Shown piece after piece: positions 23,831-33,627 of a DNA stretch of 40,211 nucleotides. The notes under the pieces are model-generated. The model did no database searches and was not told the DNA's origin. It saw only the letters and a list, made by a program, of their open reading frames with translations. Positions within the stretch are counted from its first letter, which is position 1, and each line of letters begins with the position of its first letter. Where the stretch lies: assembly GCA_028293765.1 (NCBI GenBank), contig JAQGOG010000106.1, positions 1 to 40,211 of the forward strand. Reading direction: 5' to 3'. The DNA is from Gammaproteobacteria bacterium (lineage in GTDB: Bacteria; Pseudomonadota; Gammaproteobacteria; Steroidobacterales; Steroidobacteraceae). The position numbers and the translations under genes were made by a program.

Positions 23831-26095
23831 TCAGGGGCGTTTTGACTTGGAACGAACGGGCGGGGTCCGGGGGAGACCGGTGTGTTGGGTTCGGAAAGGG
23901 CGCTGGGCTCCGCCAACACGGCGTGCCTCCGCCGCCTGGCCGGTACCGCTGGGCTGGTATGCGGGTATCAAGTGATGTTTGCCGTTACCGATGAGGTCCG
24001 AGCGGCCCATGCGGCGCAGCGCCTCACGCAACACGGGCCAGTTCTCGGCATCGTGGTAGCGGAGGAATGCCTTGTGCAGGCGGCGCACCTTCAGGCCCTT
24101 CGGAATCCGCACTTCTTCGCTCGTGCGGGTCACGCGCCTCAGGGGATTCTTCCCGGAGTGATACATCGCGGTTGCCGTTGCCATGGGCGACGGCAGGAAG
24201 GCCTGCACCTGATCCGCGCGGAAGCCGTTCTTCTTCAGCCACAACGCGAGCTCGAGCATGTCCTCATCGCTGGTGCCCGGATGGGCGGCGATGAAGTAGG
24301 GAATGAGATACTGCTCTTTGCCCGCCTCCTTCGAGAACTTGTCGAAGAGCTCCTTGAAGCGGTAGTACGCACCGACGCCGGGTTTCATCATCTTCGACAG
24401 CGGACCGTCGGCGAGTGCCTCGGGTGCGATCTTGAGATAACCGCCGGTGTGATGTTGCGCGAGCTCCTTCACGTACTCGGGCGACTCGATCGCGAGGTCA
24501 TAGCGCACGCCGGAGGCGATCAGCACTTTCTTGATACCGGACAACTCGCGTGCGCGGCGGTACAGGCGGATGAGAGGCGCATGATCGGTATTGAGATTCG
24601 GGCAGACGGCCGGAAACACACAGGACGGCCGGCGGCAGGCGCTTTCGATCTCGGGGCTCTTGCAGGCGAGCCGATACATGTTGGCGGTGGGTCCGCCGAG
24701 ATCGGAGATCACGCCGGTGAAACCCGGCACCGTGTCGCGGATTGCTTCGATCTCGCGGATCACGGAGTTCTCCGACCGGTTCTGGATGATGCGGCCTTCG
24801 TGTTCGGTGATCGAGCAGAAGGTGCAGCCGCCGAAACAGCCGCGCTGAATCGAGATCGAGAAGCGGATCATCTTGTAGGCCGGAATGTTCGCATTCCCGT
24901 AAAACGGATGCGGCAGGCGGCGATAGGGCCGCTCGTACACGTAATCCATTTCTTTCGTCGTCAGGGGAATCGGCGGCGGGTTGAGCCACACGTCGATGTC
25001 GCCGTGTCTCTGCGTCAACGCGCGCGCATTGCCCGGGTTTGACTCCAGGTGCAGAATGCGCGAGGCGTGCGCATATAACACGGGGTCGGCCGCGACCTGC
25101 TCATACGAAGGCATGCGTATGACGCTGCGCTCGCGGTCAGCAGTCTTCACCCGACGCACGAAACGGACGACGTTTTCGACGGGAGCGCGGACCAGGGCAG
25201 GGTTACTGGTTGTCGGATTGCTCGAGTCCGGCTGACTGCATCCCGAAGCGCCAGGCACCGATTGGCCGGCCCCCGGTTTGTCCACCGCCGGCTGCCCGGC
25301 CGCGGGATTGGCGCTCACGTTCGCGGCGCGAATCTCCGGCTCCATCGCGTAGGGATCGACGGGCGGGTTCAGCGGTCCAGGGGCGTCGAGATGCGCCGAA
25401 TCGATTTCAATCCAACCTTCGGGCATGCTTTTACGCGCGAACGACGTTCCCCGCAGATCGGTGATGTCACGGATGTCCTCGCCCGCCGCGAGCCGATGTG
25501 CGATCTCGCAGATCTGGCGCTCGCCGTTGCCGTACACGAGGAGATCCGCCTTGGCATCGAGAAGGATTGAGCGGCGAACCTTCTCAGACCAGTAATCGAA
25601 GTGCGCGATTCGTCGCAGCGACGCTTCGATGCCGCCAACGACGATGGGGACGTCCTTGAACGCCTCGCGAGCGCGTTGCGCATAGACGATGACCGATCGG
25701 TCCGGACGCTTTCCGCCAACGCCGCCGGGCGTATACGCGTCATCGCTACGGATGCGGCGCTCCGACGTGTAGCGGTTGACCATGGAATCCATGTTTCCGG
25801 CTGTGATGCCGAAAAACAGGTTGGGGCGCCCCAAAGCCGCGAACGGTTCGGCGCTCTGCCAGTCGGGCTGGGCAATGATGCCCACGCGAAATCCCTGTGC
25901 CTCGAGAAGTCGGCCAACGATCGCCATTCCGAAGCTCGGGTGATCGACATAGGCGTCGCCGGTTACGACGATGACGTCGCAGCTATCCCATCCCAGGGCG
26001 TCCATTTCGGGACGCGACATGGGCAGGAACGGAGCCGTGCCGAAGCGGGCCGCCCAGTGCTTGCGATAGCCGGAAATGTCGCGTGCGGTTTGCAT
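23831..26095 (-). CDS. ygiQ: YgiQ family radical SAM protein
   Basis: A 754-residue radical SAM enzyme of the UPF0313/YgiQ family. The N-terminal domain has [20 protein letters not shown] and the segment [20 protein letters not shown] (cobalamin-binding-like fold). The [4Fe-4S] cluster cysteines are C420, C424 and C427 in [13 protein letters not shown], as required for S-adenosylmethionine cleavage. [20 protein letters not shown] and the closing [19 protein letters not shown] are characteristic of the family. Residues about 255-305 are a low-complexity insert ([20 protein letters not shown]), and the last 50 residues are basic and probably disordered. The molecular substrate is unknown in all members. 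The start MQTARDIS agrees with E. coli-type proteins. Confidence 0.96.
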   Translation of the reverse strand: MQTARDISGYRKHWAARFGTAPFLPMSRPEMDALGWDSCDVIVVTGDAYVDHPSFGMAIVGRLLEAQGFRVGIIAQPDWQSAEPFAALGRPNLFFGITAGNMDSMVNRYTSERRIRSDDAYTPGGVGGKRPDRSVIVYAQRAREAFKDVPIVVGGIEASLRRIAHFDYWSEKVRRSILLDAKADLLVYGNGERQICEIAHRLAAGEDIRDITDLRGTSFARKSMPEGWIEIDSAHLDAPGPLNPPVDPYAMEPEIRAANVSANPAAGQPAVDKPGAGQSVPGASGCSQPDSSNPTTSNPALVRAPVENVVRFVRRVKTADRERSVIRMPSYEQVAADPVLYAHASRILHLESNPGNARALTQRHGDIDVWLNPPPIPLTTKEMDYVYERPYRRLPHPFYGNANIPAYKMIRFSISIQRGCFGGCTFCSITEHEGRIIQNRSENSVIREIEAIRDTVPGFTGVISDLGGPTANMYRLACKSPEIESACRRPSCVFPAVCPNLNTDHAPLIRLYRRARELSGIKKVLIASGVRYDLAIESPEYVKELAQHHTGGYLKIAPEALADGPLSKMMKPGVGAYYRFKELFDKFSKEAGKEQYLIPYFIAAHPGTSDEDMLELALWLKKNGFRADQVQAFLPSPMATATAMYHSGKNPLRRVTRTSEEVRIPKGLKVRRLHKAFLRYHDAENWPVLREALRRMGRSDLIGNGKHHLIPAYQPSGTGQAAEARRVGGAQRPFRTQHTGLPRTPPVRSKSKRP

Positions 26096-26261
26096 GGAAC
26101 CGCGAATTAGAGCAGATGGAGGCTGTTAAGGTCACGGTTTCGAGCGGGCAGTTCGGAGGGAGTGGCCGTGCGTGGCCTGCCCCTTAGGGCGAGCACGCCT
26201 GGCCCCTAGGCCCTCCCGGCCCCGCGGCACGCGCAGATCCAGCCAAGCTCAAGCCCCCGCT

Positions 26262-28349
26262 CTAGCGCGGTTTGGCCGGTTCGACCGATTCAGGATTCGC
26301 CCGTGCCGCCGGCGATGCCGCCAGCCTGGCCAGGGCTTCCGGCAATCCCGGAACGACGTCCGCCCCCTGCAGCACCGTCAGGCTGGAGCCGTCGAAATCG
26401 TTCCCGATGGGTTCGTAGCGGCCGCCGATGCATTTCGACAGAAATCCCTCGCCGATGGCGTAGAACGCCAGCCGGTTCTGCGGCCGCGCGAAGCCATGGC
26501 CTTCGTCGGGAAAGAGGACATAAGTCACCGGCAGCTGCTTCTTCTTCATGGCCGCGACGATCTGGTCCGCTTCCGCCTGTTTCACGCGCGGATCATTGGC
26601 ACCTTGCGCAATGAGCAGCGGCTTGGAGATCCGCTCGACGAAGGTCAGCGGCGAACGCGCCTCCAGCAGTTTGCGCCCCTCTTCCGTCCGCGGGTCGCCG
26701 ATACGGCGAGTCATGTCTTCCAGGAACGACTTCCAATAGGGCGGTATCGAGCCAATGAGCGTCGCCAGGTTCGAGGGGCCCACGATGTCCACGCCGCAGG
26801 CAAAACGCTCGGGCGTAAACGTGAGTCCGACGAGAGCGGCGTAGCCGCCATAGGACCCACCGTAGATCGCCACCTTGTCCGCGATGGCGATCTTCTCCTG
26901 GACGGCCCAGTCCACGGCATCCAACAGATCGTTGTGCATGCTGCCGGCCCACTCGTGATCGCCGGCGTTGATGAAATTTTTGCCGAACCCCGTCGAGCCC
27001 CGGTAGTTCACCGAGAGCACGGCGTAACCGCGATTGGCGAACCACTGATGTTCGGCGTTGAAGCCGTAGCTGTCGCGGGCCCACGGGCCGCCGTGCACAT
27101 CCAACACCATCGGCAGGGGCTTGGCCGGCCGCCGCCCCGCGCCGCCATCGTCCGCTCCCGAGCCCGGCGGCAGCGTCAGATATGACACGAGGGTGAAGCC
27201 ATCGCGGGCACGGATTTCGATGGGTTTCATGGGGCGCAGCGGCGCACCGGCCAGCTCTGGCCGATGATCGAAGAGCTTCGTCACCTTGCCGTTCGTGCGG
27301 TCATACAGATAACTGGCGATCACATGCACCGGATCGTCGACGACGACGACCCATTTGCTGTCGTCGTTGGTACGGCTCAACACCTGGAACTGCGGCCCCA
27401 ATGCTGCCTTCAGGTGCGCAATATCCTTCGCGGCCGCAGGTGTCAGTGGCTCGAACTCCTCGGTGAGATACTCCACACCATAGGCCTGCGGGGTGCGCGT
27501 GCGCGGATCCAGCCAGACATCGGACACATCGGCCTTATCGCTTTGCCCGACCACCGTCTGCTTCCCGGTCCCGAGGTCCACGCGCACCAGCGCCGCCTTG
27601 TCGCGGCCCACCGAGCTCAGCAGCAGGGCAGTGTTGCCCCCCTCTTCGATCACGAGCGGGCGCATGGTCAGGCTGTCAGACTGCCCGTACTGCAGGAAGC
27701 TCTCCCAACCCTGGTCGGTGCGGCGATACAACTCACCGCCGCCGTCGGCGAGCGTCTTGACAGCTACGCGCGGGCGTAACTGCAGGTCCTCCAGGTATCC
27801 CGCGAATTCCTGGTCGTTGCGCTCGACCAGCCTGCGGGTGCCCGTGGTCACGTCGACCTCATACAGGTCGTGCCATTCGGGCTTGCGATCGTTGAGGGAG
27901 ATCAGTGCCACATCGGGCCGCTGGTGCGAGAGTCCGACGATCTCGGCGCGTACTTTCTCGAGCGGCGTCAGGTCGATCTGGCGGCCGGTCTCGACGTCGA
28001 CACTGTAAACGCGCCAGTTTTCGTCGCCGCCCTCATCCTGGAGAAACAGAATGTGCCGGGCGTCTTCCGCCCAGTAATGTTGGCGGATTCCGCGTTTACG
28101 GTCGTTCGTGAGTGATTTCGCCTCGCCCAATTTGCCGAACGGTGCGAGCCACACGTTCAGCACACCGTCCCGCGGCGCGAGGAAGGATACGTAACGGCCG
28201 TCCGGGCTCAATCGCGCCTGCGCGCGGATCGGGTTGCCAAACAGCGCGGAGCGCTGGATCAGAGGAGCCTCGTGATTCGTCGCAGCCACAACCATACCTC
28301 CATTGATAATGAGCGCCCCGGCCAAAGCGAACGGCCAGCGGACGCTCAT
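26262..28349 (-). CDS. Secreted S9 family prolyl oligopeptidase-like peptidase
   Basis: A 695-residue serine peptidase with an N-terminal signal peptide ([20 protein letters not shown], cleavage near VAA-TNH). Residues 30-370 form a beta-propeller with [10 protein letters not shown] and repeated blades; the alpha/beta hydrolase domain follows. Catalytic residues are S499 in [11 protein letters not shown]586 in QGANDPRV and H618 in DEGHGF, all intact. The oxyanion region is [20 protein letters not shown]. Such enzymes, related to dipeptidyl-peptidase IV and acylaminoacyl peptidase, process short peptides in the periplasm. It lies 115 bases downstream of the NamZ gene on the same strand, consistent with peptide and muropeptide salvage; this functional link is inferred. 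Confidence 0.95.
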   Translation of the reverse strand: MSVRWPFALAGALIINGGMVVAATNHEAPLIQRSALFGNPIRAQARLSPDGRYVSFLAPRDGVLNVWLAPFGKLGEAKSLTNDRKRGIRQHYWAEDARHILFLQDEGGDENWRVYSVDVETGRQIDLTPLEKVRAEIVGLSHQRPDVALISLNDRKPEWHDLYEVDVTTGTRRLVERNDQEFAGYLEDLQLRPRVAVKTLADGGGELYRRTDQGWESFLQYGQSDSLTMRPLVIEEGGNTALLLSSVGRDKAALVRVDLGTGKQTVVGQSDKADVSDVWLDPRTRTPQAYGVEYLTEEFEPLTPAAAKDIAHLKAALGPQFQVLSRTNDDSKWVVVVDDPVHVIASYLYDRTNGKVTKLFDHRPELAGAPLRPMKPIEIRARDGFTLVSYLTLPPGSGADDGGAGRRPAKPLPMVLDVHGGPWARDSYGFNAEHQWFANRGYAVLSVNYRGSTGFGKNFINAGDHEWAGSMHNDLLDAVDWAVQEKIAIADKVAIYGGSYGGYAALVGLTFTPERFACGVDIVGPSNLATLIGSIPPYWKSFLEDMTRRIGDPRTEEGRKLLEARSPLTFVERISKPLLIAQGANDPRVKQAEADQIVAAMKKKQLPVTYVLFPDEGHGFARPQNRLAFYAIGEGFLSKCIGGRYEPIGNDFDGSSLTVLQGADVVPGLPEALARLAASPAARANPESVEPAKPR

Positions 28350-28397
28350 GACAGTCCTTGTACGTTCCGCTGGCAGGGGTCGCTCCCTGTCCGCGCG

Positions 28398-28432
28398 CCG
28401 GCTGAGGCGCCCCCGGCTGAGGCGCCCCCGGC
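28398..28432. repeat. Tandem 15-bp repeat
   Basis: CCGGCTGAGGCGCCC at 28398-28412 is repeated at 28413-28427 and followed by a partial third copy (CCGGC). It lies in the 115-base gap between the S9 peptidase and NamZ genes. Confidence 0.85.
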
Positions 28433-28464
28433 AAAAGGCGCAGCTTCTGCGCGCAGGCCGCTCA

Positions 28465-29670
28465 TCAGTAGAGCAGCGCCGCCGCGCGCTCGGAGTGCCA
28501 GGCCGCTTCGTCGGCGGCTGCGAGCGCTTCCAGATCGCCCGGCATCGCCTGGCTGTCGTCCACCCAGCGACGCAACAGGTCGCTGCCGTTGATCACGTCG
28601 ATGGCGAGCCGGTCCTTTTCGTACTCGTACGGGAAGTCGCGCCAGAGCGGGTAATCGGGCCGCAACCGCCGCAGGGCTTTGAACGCGAGCGTAAACAGTC
28701 GCCAAGGCTTGAATCCCTCATGGTCGTAGTATGCGGCATCCTCGACGTGCACCTGGATGCCCGCGCAGAGCTCGCCAACGTGCTTGTGAAAGGTGGGCTC
28801 GAATGAGCAGGACCGCAACCGGCATCCACGTGTCCAGGCCGGTGCGAGAGAACGCATCTGCGCCAACAGCGCCCGCGCGTCGAGATCCGGTGCACCGAGC
28901 AACTCCAGAGGTCGCGTTGTCCCGCGTCCCTCAGACAAAGTGGTTCCTTCCAGCATCACGGAGCCCGGATAACACCGCGCCATCCAGAGATTGGGCGCGT
29001 TGGGACTCGGGTTGACCCACGTCCGCCCGCCAACGGGCCACCCGTAGCCCGGCGCGGCGTCGGGCTCCCAACCTTCCATCGGTATGATCTGACAATCAAC
29101 GTCGAGGCGCCGCGTTGCCACAAACCACCGTGCGAGCTCGCCGAGCGTGAGGCCGTGACGCATGGGCATCGGACCTGCACCGACGAAGCTTTCGCAGCCC
29201 GCCCTCAGTGTCAGCCCTTCCACAGGTCTGCCGATGGGATTCGGTCGATCGAGCACCCAGACCTCCTTGTGCGTCTTCGCAGCCTCCTCGAGGACGTACA
29301 GCAACGTCGTGACAAAAGTGTAGATCCGACACCCGAGGTCCTGCAGATCAACGAGCAGAACGTCGAACGTATCCATCATCGCCGGCGTGGGCCGCCGCAC
29401 TTCGCCGTAAAGGCTGAAGACGGGAATGCCGTGTACCGGATCGTTGTAGTCCGGCGACTCGACCATGTTGTCCTGCTTGTCGCCGCGCAGCCCATGCTGA
29501 GGGCCGAACGCCGCGCTCAGGCGGACGTCGCCGAGCATCGCCAACGCATCCAGCGAATGGCAGAGATTGCGTGTCAGGGAGGCTGGATGCGCCAACAGGG
29601 CCACGCGCCGCCCGGCGAGGGGCTTGCGCAGCTCTGGCTCATCGAGGAGTCGGTCGATTCCAAACTTCAT
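28465..29670 (-). CDS. namZ: DUF1343 / NamZ-type exo-beta-N-acetylmuramidase
   Basis: A 401-residue DUF1343 protein, the family of Bacillus NamZ (YbbC), which releases terminal MurNAc from peptidoglycan fragments. Signature segments are RRVALLAHPASLTRN, FGPQHGLRGDKQDNM, HGIPVFSLYGEVRRPTPAMM, VDLQDLGCRIYTFVTTLLYV, PNPIGRPVEG, PMRHGLTLGELA, and MLEGTTLSEGRGTTRPLELL, then GAP. No signal peptide is visible, so it could act in the cytosol on recycled muropeptides, or be exported differently. The ATG at 29670 overlaps the upstream stop as ATGA; the frame is open 24 codons further, overlapping the previous gene. It sits between a DOMON-like gene and an S9 peptidase gene. Confidence 0.92.
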   Translation of the reverse strand: MKFGIDRLLDEPELRKPLAGRRVALLAHPASLTRNLCHSLDALAMLGDVRLSAAFGPQHGLRGDKQDNMVESPDYNDPVHGIPVFSLYGEVRRPTPAMMDTFDVLLVDLQDLGCRIYTFVTTLLYVLEEAAKTHKEVWVLDRPNPIGRPVEGLTLRAGCESFVGAGPMPMRHGLTLGELARWFVATRRLDVDCQIIPMEGWEPDAAPGYGWPVGGRTWVNPSPNAPNLWMARCYPGSVMLEGTTLSEGRGTTRPLELLGAPDLDARALLAQMRSLAPAWTRGCRLRSCSFEPTFHKHVGELCAGIQVHVEDAAYYDHEGFKPWRLFTLAFKALRRLRPDYPLWRDFPYEYEKDRLAIDVINGSDLLRRWVDDSQAMPGDLEALAAADEAAWHSERAAALLY

Positions 29671-30239
29671 ATCTGTAGCTCGAGCACAAAACCGTCTGGG
29701 TGGTGGAAGTCCGGCTTGCCGGGCGCATGCTTCAGCGCCCAATAGGAAAGCGTACCACTCTCTTCCTCGACGACAGCAGTGAGTGCCAGCCGGAGGCGAC
29801 GCGCGCCGCGCAAGGCGATCAGATCATGAAGGCGAACGACCGCGTCGATCTCGAGCCGGTCGTCGAATCGGCCCACGGAGATTTCCGGCGGCGCCTCTAC
29901 GTCGGCCGACGACATCGCTTCCCTGTACGCCTTGAAACTGTAGATGGCCCATTCCCGGGACGGCGCGAAATTAAGCTCGTAATACTCCTTGCTGCCTGGC
30001 GCCGTGATGAAGGCCTCGAAGCACGTATGCTTCCACAGGCCATCCGCGCGTCTGGCAGACGCGCGCGGCGGAATACGGACGCGAGGCAGCTCGGCCCGGA
30101 GCACGTATCGAAACGAGACAGCGCCGGACTCTCCCACTTGCACGCCAGCATCGATGCTGCGTATCGCCTGGCTCGGCGTCGAGGGGTGGCAGACTAGTGC
30201 GCCACATTGAGTTTCGACCGGTGTCATAAGACTATTCAT
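29667..30239 (-). CDS. DOMON-like domain protein
   Basis: A 190-residue soluble protein. Its core resembles the bacterial DOMON-like type 1 domain: VSFRYVLRAELPRVRIPP, DGLWKHTCFEAFI (a tryptophan and a cysteine typical of the family), EYYELNFAPSREWAIYSFKA, and RLALTAVVEEESGTLSYWAL, then KHAPGKPDFHHPDGFVLEL with the HHPD motif near the end. DOMON folds bind heme or sugars; the ligand here is unknown. Start is either ATG 30239 or ATG 30227; neither has a good ribosome site. Its stop overlaps the NamZ start (ATGA), a strong sign of joint translation. I infer a carbohydrate-binding partner for NamZ. Confidence 0.82.
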   Translation of the reverse strand: MNSLMTPVETQCGALVCHPSTPSQAIRSIDAGVQVGESGAVSFRYVLRAELPRVRIPPRASARRADGLWKHTCFEAFITAPGSKEYYELNFAPSREWAIYSFKAYREAMSSADVEAPPEISVGRFDDRLEIDAVVRLHDLIALRGARRLRLALTAVVEEESGTLSYWALKHAPGKPDFHHPDGFVLELQI

Positions 30240-30412
30240 GCGCTGCGCGCTTAGTTCTCGGGGGGTTCGCCAAGCGCGAACCCCGTCAGTGTAGCGGTGC
30301 GAGGCGCACTGGGCACGCCCGCCCCGTGCCCGCATTACCCGCAAGTCCCTTGCTGTGGCGGATATGTGATATTCGAGTGAAGGCATAGGTATGGGACTTG
30401 CGAAATTCGGGC

Positions 30413-31765
30413 ATGGCTGAAGAATCCTGTGACGTGATCATCATCGGCGCCGGCGTCGCCGGACTCGCCGCGGCCCGTGCGCTGGCCGAAGCCGGTCGTT
30501 CGGTCCTTATCCTGGAAGCCCGTGATCGCGTTGGCGGGCGCGTCTGGACGTACCGGGAAATCGACACGGCCGTCCCAATTGAGCTGGGAGCGGAGTTCAT
30601 TCACGGGCAGATACCACAAACGCTGCGCCTGTTACACCAGGTCGGCGAGGCCGCGGTCGAAACGAGCGGGGATCACTGGACCGTCCTCCACGGCAAGCTG
30701 CAGCAGCGGACGGAAGACCTCTTCGGGCAGGTTCAGGAAGCGCTGAAGGGAGCGAATGTGCTCGGCAAGCCCGACGTGTCGTTCCAGGAATTTCTGGATG
30801 CCGGCGACACCTACGGGCTGTCGCAGGAAGCGAAAGCTCTCGCCCGCGGATTCGTGCAAGGCTTCGATGCTGCGGATCCCGCACGCGTCAGCGTCCACTC
30901 GATCGCCGAGGAATGGGGCTCCGGGGGAATGCTTGACGCACCGCAGTTCCGGCCACTCGGGGGATACAGTTCCGTACTTGCAGCGCTCGCCGGCGCACTC
31001 GATCGGACCAACGTTCGCGTCCAGCTCCACACTGTCGTCACCTCCGTGCGGTGGGCGCGGGGCATGGTCGAGGTCGAAGGCGTATTTCTCGATCAGCCGT
31101 TCCGCGTGAAGGCCGCGAAAGCCATCGTCACCGTTCCAATCGGTGTGTTGCAGCTTCCGGCAGGTACGCCGGGTGCGATCCGCTTTAACCCGGCGATCGA
31201 TGAGAAAAGTGCGGCTATCGCCGGCATCGTTTCGGGGCCCGTGCTGAAAGTGGTGTTGCGCTTTCGCAATGTGTTCTGGGAGGAGCTCGATGGCGGGAGG
31301 TATCACGACGCCTCGTTCTTTCATTCGCCGCACACCACCTTCTCGACCTTCTGGACGTGCATGCCGCTACGTGCGCCGCTGCTCAATGCGTGGATGGGAG
31401 GCCCCGATGCTGCCCGCCTCTCTGAAGCGTCAAATGCGGAGATTATCCACAAGGCGCTCGACAGCCTCCAAGCGATCTTCGGCGGGCGATCGCAGGGCAA
31501 GCAGCAACTCGAGGCAGCGCATGTCCACAACTGGCAGCGCGATCCCTTTTCCCGGGGGGCATACAGTTATGTGAGCGTCGGCAACAACAAGGCGCGGCAG
31601 GCGCTCGCGGCGCCGCTGCAGGAGACGCTATTCTTCGCCGGTGAGGCCACAGACACCGAAGGCGAGGCGGCTACGGTGACTGGAGCGCTTCAGAGTGGGG
31701 TCCGCGCCGCTCGCGAAGTGAGCGCGAGCCTCACGACGAAAGCGGATGGTGTCGCTCGCCAGTAG
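30413..31765 (+). CDS. FAD-dependent amine oxidase (flavin monoamine oxidase family)
   Basis: A 450-residue flavoprotein. The Rossmann FAD motif is IIGAGVAGLAAARALAEAG (10-28), with RVGGR (about 41-45) and ELGAEFIHG typical of amine oxidases. The C-terminal FAD contact is FAGEATDTEGEAATVTGALQ (around 410-430). The sequence SRGAYSYVSVGNN also belongs to the family. No signal peptide or Tat motif is present, so it should be cytosolic. A polyamine, tyramine-like or other primary amine is a plausible substrate. ATG 30413 is used although no ribosome site is obvious. Downstream, on the same strand, are three periplasmic quinoprotein-relay proteins, starting 54 bases after its stop. Confidence 0.94.
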   Translation: MAEESCDVIIIGAGVAGLAAARALAEAGRSVLILEARDRVGGRVWTYREIDTAVPIELGAEFIHGQIPQTLRLLHQVGEAAVETSGDHWTVLHGKLQQRTEDLFGQVQEALKGANVLGKPDVSFQEFLDAGDTYGLSQEAKALARGFVQGFDAADPARVSVHSIAEEWGSGGMLDAPQFRPLGGYSSVLAALAGALDRTNVRVQLHTVVTSVRWARGMVEVEGVFLDQPFRVKAAKAIVTVPIGVLQLPAGTPGAIRFNPAIDEKSAAIAGIVSGPVLKVVLRFRNVFWEELDGGRYHDASFFHSPHTTFSTFWTCMPLRAPLLNAWMGGPDAARLSEASNAEIIHKALDSLQAIFGGRSQGKQQLEAAHVHNWQRDPFSRGAYSYVSVGNNKARQALAAPLQETLFFAGEATDTEGEAATVTGALQSGVRAAREVSASLTTKADGVARQ

Positions 31766-31819
31766 TCAGCGGCGCGAATTCCGGTTGCGGCTCTGAACAC
31801 TCGCCCAGGCGATAGGCAC

Positions 31820-32779
31820 ATGGCTGATGGATTACTCATGACTCGTCGACGCGCTCTGCTAAGCGGTGCGTGTGCATGCCTCTGTAGCGTCCGTGCTCTC
31901 CCGCAGCGGACCCAGAGTGCGGCGCGTGTGTTCGCGATGGAGGAAGTCGCGGCGGGGATTCACGTTCGGCGTGGCTTGGATGAGGACGCGACCACGCGGA
32001 ATGAAGATGGCATTGCCAACATCGGGTTCATCGTCGGACGCGATTGCGTTGCGGTCATCGATCCGGGCGGGAGCCTGAACGACGGACAGAGTCTGCGTGC
32101 GACCATTCGGCAGGCCACTCGGCTGCCGATCCGGTATGTGGTGATGTCCCACGTCCATCCGGACCACATCTTCGGGGCGGCCGCCTTCGAGGAGGATAAG
32201 CCGCAATTCGTGGGGCATGCGCGGTTGCCGCGCGCGTTGGCTTTGAGGGGTGAGTACTACCGCAAGCGGCTGGAGGAGGTTCTCGGGAAGGAGCGCGCCG
32301 GCCCGGTGGTGACACCGACGATGTTGGTTCAGGATCATGCGGAGGTCGACTTGGGCGGAAGAGTCCTGGCGCTCACGGCGCACGGCATTGCGCACACCGA
32401 CTGCGATCTCAGCGTGATTGATCGTGCCACCGGCACCCTGCTTCCCGCGGATCTGCTCTTTGTGCGACGCGTTCCCGCGCTGGATGGGAGCCTGAAAGGC
32501 TGGCTGAAGCAGCTCGGGGCGCTGCAAGCCGTACGGGCGCGGCGGGCCGTACCCGGTCATGGACCGACGAGCGTAGACTGGCCCACAGGTGGGCAGGACC
32601 TGGAGCGTTACCTGAGCACTGTCCTACGCGAGACAAAGGCGGCCATTACGAAAGGGATGGACCTCGATGCCGCGGTGCAGACGGTTGCCCAGGGTGAACG
32701 CTCCAGGTGGAAACTTTTCGACGACTACAACGGCCATAACGTCACTCAGGCATTCAAGGAGCTCGAGTGGGATCAGTGA
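31820..32779 (+). CDS. Quinoprotein relay system zinc metallohydrolase (MBL fold)
   Basis: A 319-residue metallo-beta-lactamase-fold protein. Metal ligands appear as H111-x-H113-x-D115-H116 (SHVHPDHIFGA), H192 (GIAHTDCD), D211 (PADLLF) and H247 (PGHG). The N-terminus MTRRRALLSGACACLCSVRA looks like a Tat- or Sec-type signal, so a periplasmic location is likely. It matches the SoxH-related group called quinoprotein relay zinc metallohydrolase 2, which is genetically linked to SoxYZ-like carriers. ATG 31820 is taken; ATG 31838 would begin directly at the signal. Its 3' end overlaps the start of the next gene by 13 bases. I infer it processes a sulfur- or thiol-bound intermediate on the carrier. 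Confidence 0.87.
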   Translation: MADGLLMTRRRALLSGACACLCSVRALPQRTQSAARVFAMEEVAAGIHVRRGLDEDATTRNEDGIANIGFIVGRDCVAVIDPGGSLNDGQSLRATIRQATRLPIRYVVMSHVHPDHIFGAAAFEEDKPQFVGHARLPRALALRGEYYRKRLEEVLGKERAGPVVTPTMLVQDHAEVDLGGRVLALTAHGIAHTDCDLSVIDRATGTLLPADLLFVRRVPALDGSLKGWLKQLGALQAVRARRAVPGHGPTSVDWPTGGQDLERYLSTVLRETKAAITKGMDLDAAVQTVAQGERSRWKLFDDYNGHNVTQAFKELEWDQ

Positions 32780-33576
32780 GGTATCTGCTGCTGGCGGCGC
32801 TCGTTGTGAGCATGGCGCAATTCTGCGTCGGCCCCGCCTACGCTGACGACGACGAAGCTGCGCGGGCCGACCGCTGGAAGGATCTGCAGCAGGCGATTTT
32901 TCCCGGGCGGCCTTTAAAGGACGGAGGCGGCCTCATCCGGCTCGACGCCCCGCCCCGCGCCTTGGATGCGGCCCTCGTCCCGATCACCATCGACATGACC
33001 GGCGGCAAGCGCGTCAAGGGCGTGTACGTCGTAATCGACGGTAATCCGTCGCCGCTGGCGGCGCACTTCACGTTCGGTCCGAAGGCGGATCCGAGCAGCC
33101 TCAAGATGCGCGTGCGCGTCGACCAGTACACCAACATGCATGCCATCGCCGAGACGCAGGATGGCCAACTGTTCGTCGCCACCAAGTTCGTGAAGGCGGC
33201 CGGTGGCTGCTCCGCGCCCGCCGGAGCGGACGACGACGCGGCGCTGGAAGACATCGGCCGTATGAAGTTGCATCTGATCGGCGACTTCGCGGCGGGGAAG
33301 TCCGAGCAGGCGGTGCTGATGGTGCGACACCCGAATTTCAACGGCATGCAGATGAACCAGATCACGCGGTATTACACGCCACCGCGCTTCATTCGCACGA
33401 TCGATGCAACCTATGAAGGTGGTTCGATATTCCATCTGGATTCCGACATCTCGCTCAGTACGGATCCCGTCATCACTTTCGGATTCGTCCCGCAGGCGAA
33501 GGGACAGATGAAGATCATCGTGCGCGACAGTAAAGACGCGACTTTCGACCATAGCTTTGCCGTCCCCGGAGTTTGA
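32767..33576 (+). CDS. Quinoprotein dehydrogenase-associated SoxYZ-like carrier
   Basis: A 269-residue periplasmic protein, a fusion of SoxY- and SoxZ-like beta-sandwich domains. The signal peptide (YLLLAALVVSMAQFCVGPAY-A) is followed by the SoxY-like half (about 30-155) ending KFVKAAGGCSAPAG, where C148 corresponds to the carrier cysteine of SoxY (GGCGG). The SoxZ-like half (about 165-269) contains VLMVRHPNFNGMQMNQITRY, then FVPQAKGQMKIIVRDSKDAT. GTG 32767 is the start because AAGGAG lies five bases upstream; a second GTG at 32776 would give a GTGA overlap with the previous stop. The family is known from loci with PQQ-dependent alcohol dehydrogenases, where it is thought to carry a bound intermediate; no such dehydrogenase is nearby. 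Confidence 0.9.
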   Translation: MGSVRYLLLAALVVSMAQFCVGPAYADDDEAARADRWKDLQQAIFPGRPLKDGGGLIRLDAPPRALDAALVPITIDMTGGKRVKGVYVVIDGNPSPLAAHFTFGPKADPSSLKMRVRVDQYTNMHAIAETQDGQLFVATKFVKAAGGCSAPAGADDDAALEDIGRMKLHLIGDFAAGKSEQAVLMVRHPNFNGMQMNQITRYYTPPRFIRTIDATYEGGSIFHLDSDISLSTDPVITFGFVPQAKGQMKIIVRDSKDATFDHSFAVPGV

Positions 33577-33627
33577 GAGCCCGATCGTGAGGCGCGTGTC
33601 CGCGTCGGACCGCCGGTTCCGTCCGAG

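Noticed and set aside
23831-25042. 386-codon plus-strand frame opposite YgiQ
   Set aside because: It is a high-GC shadow of the YgiQ gene, which has intact radical SAM motifs.
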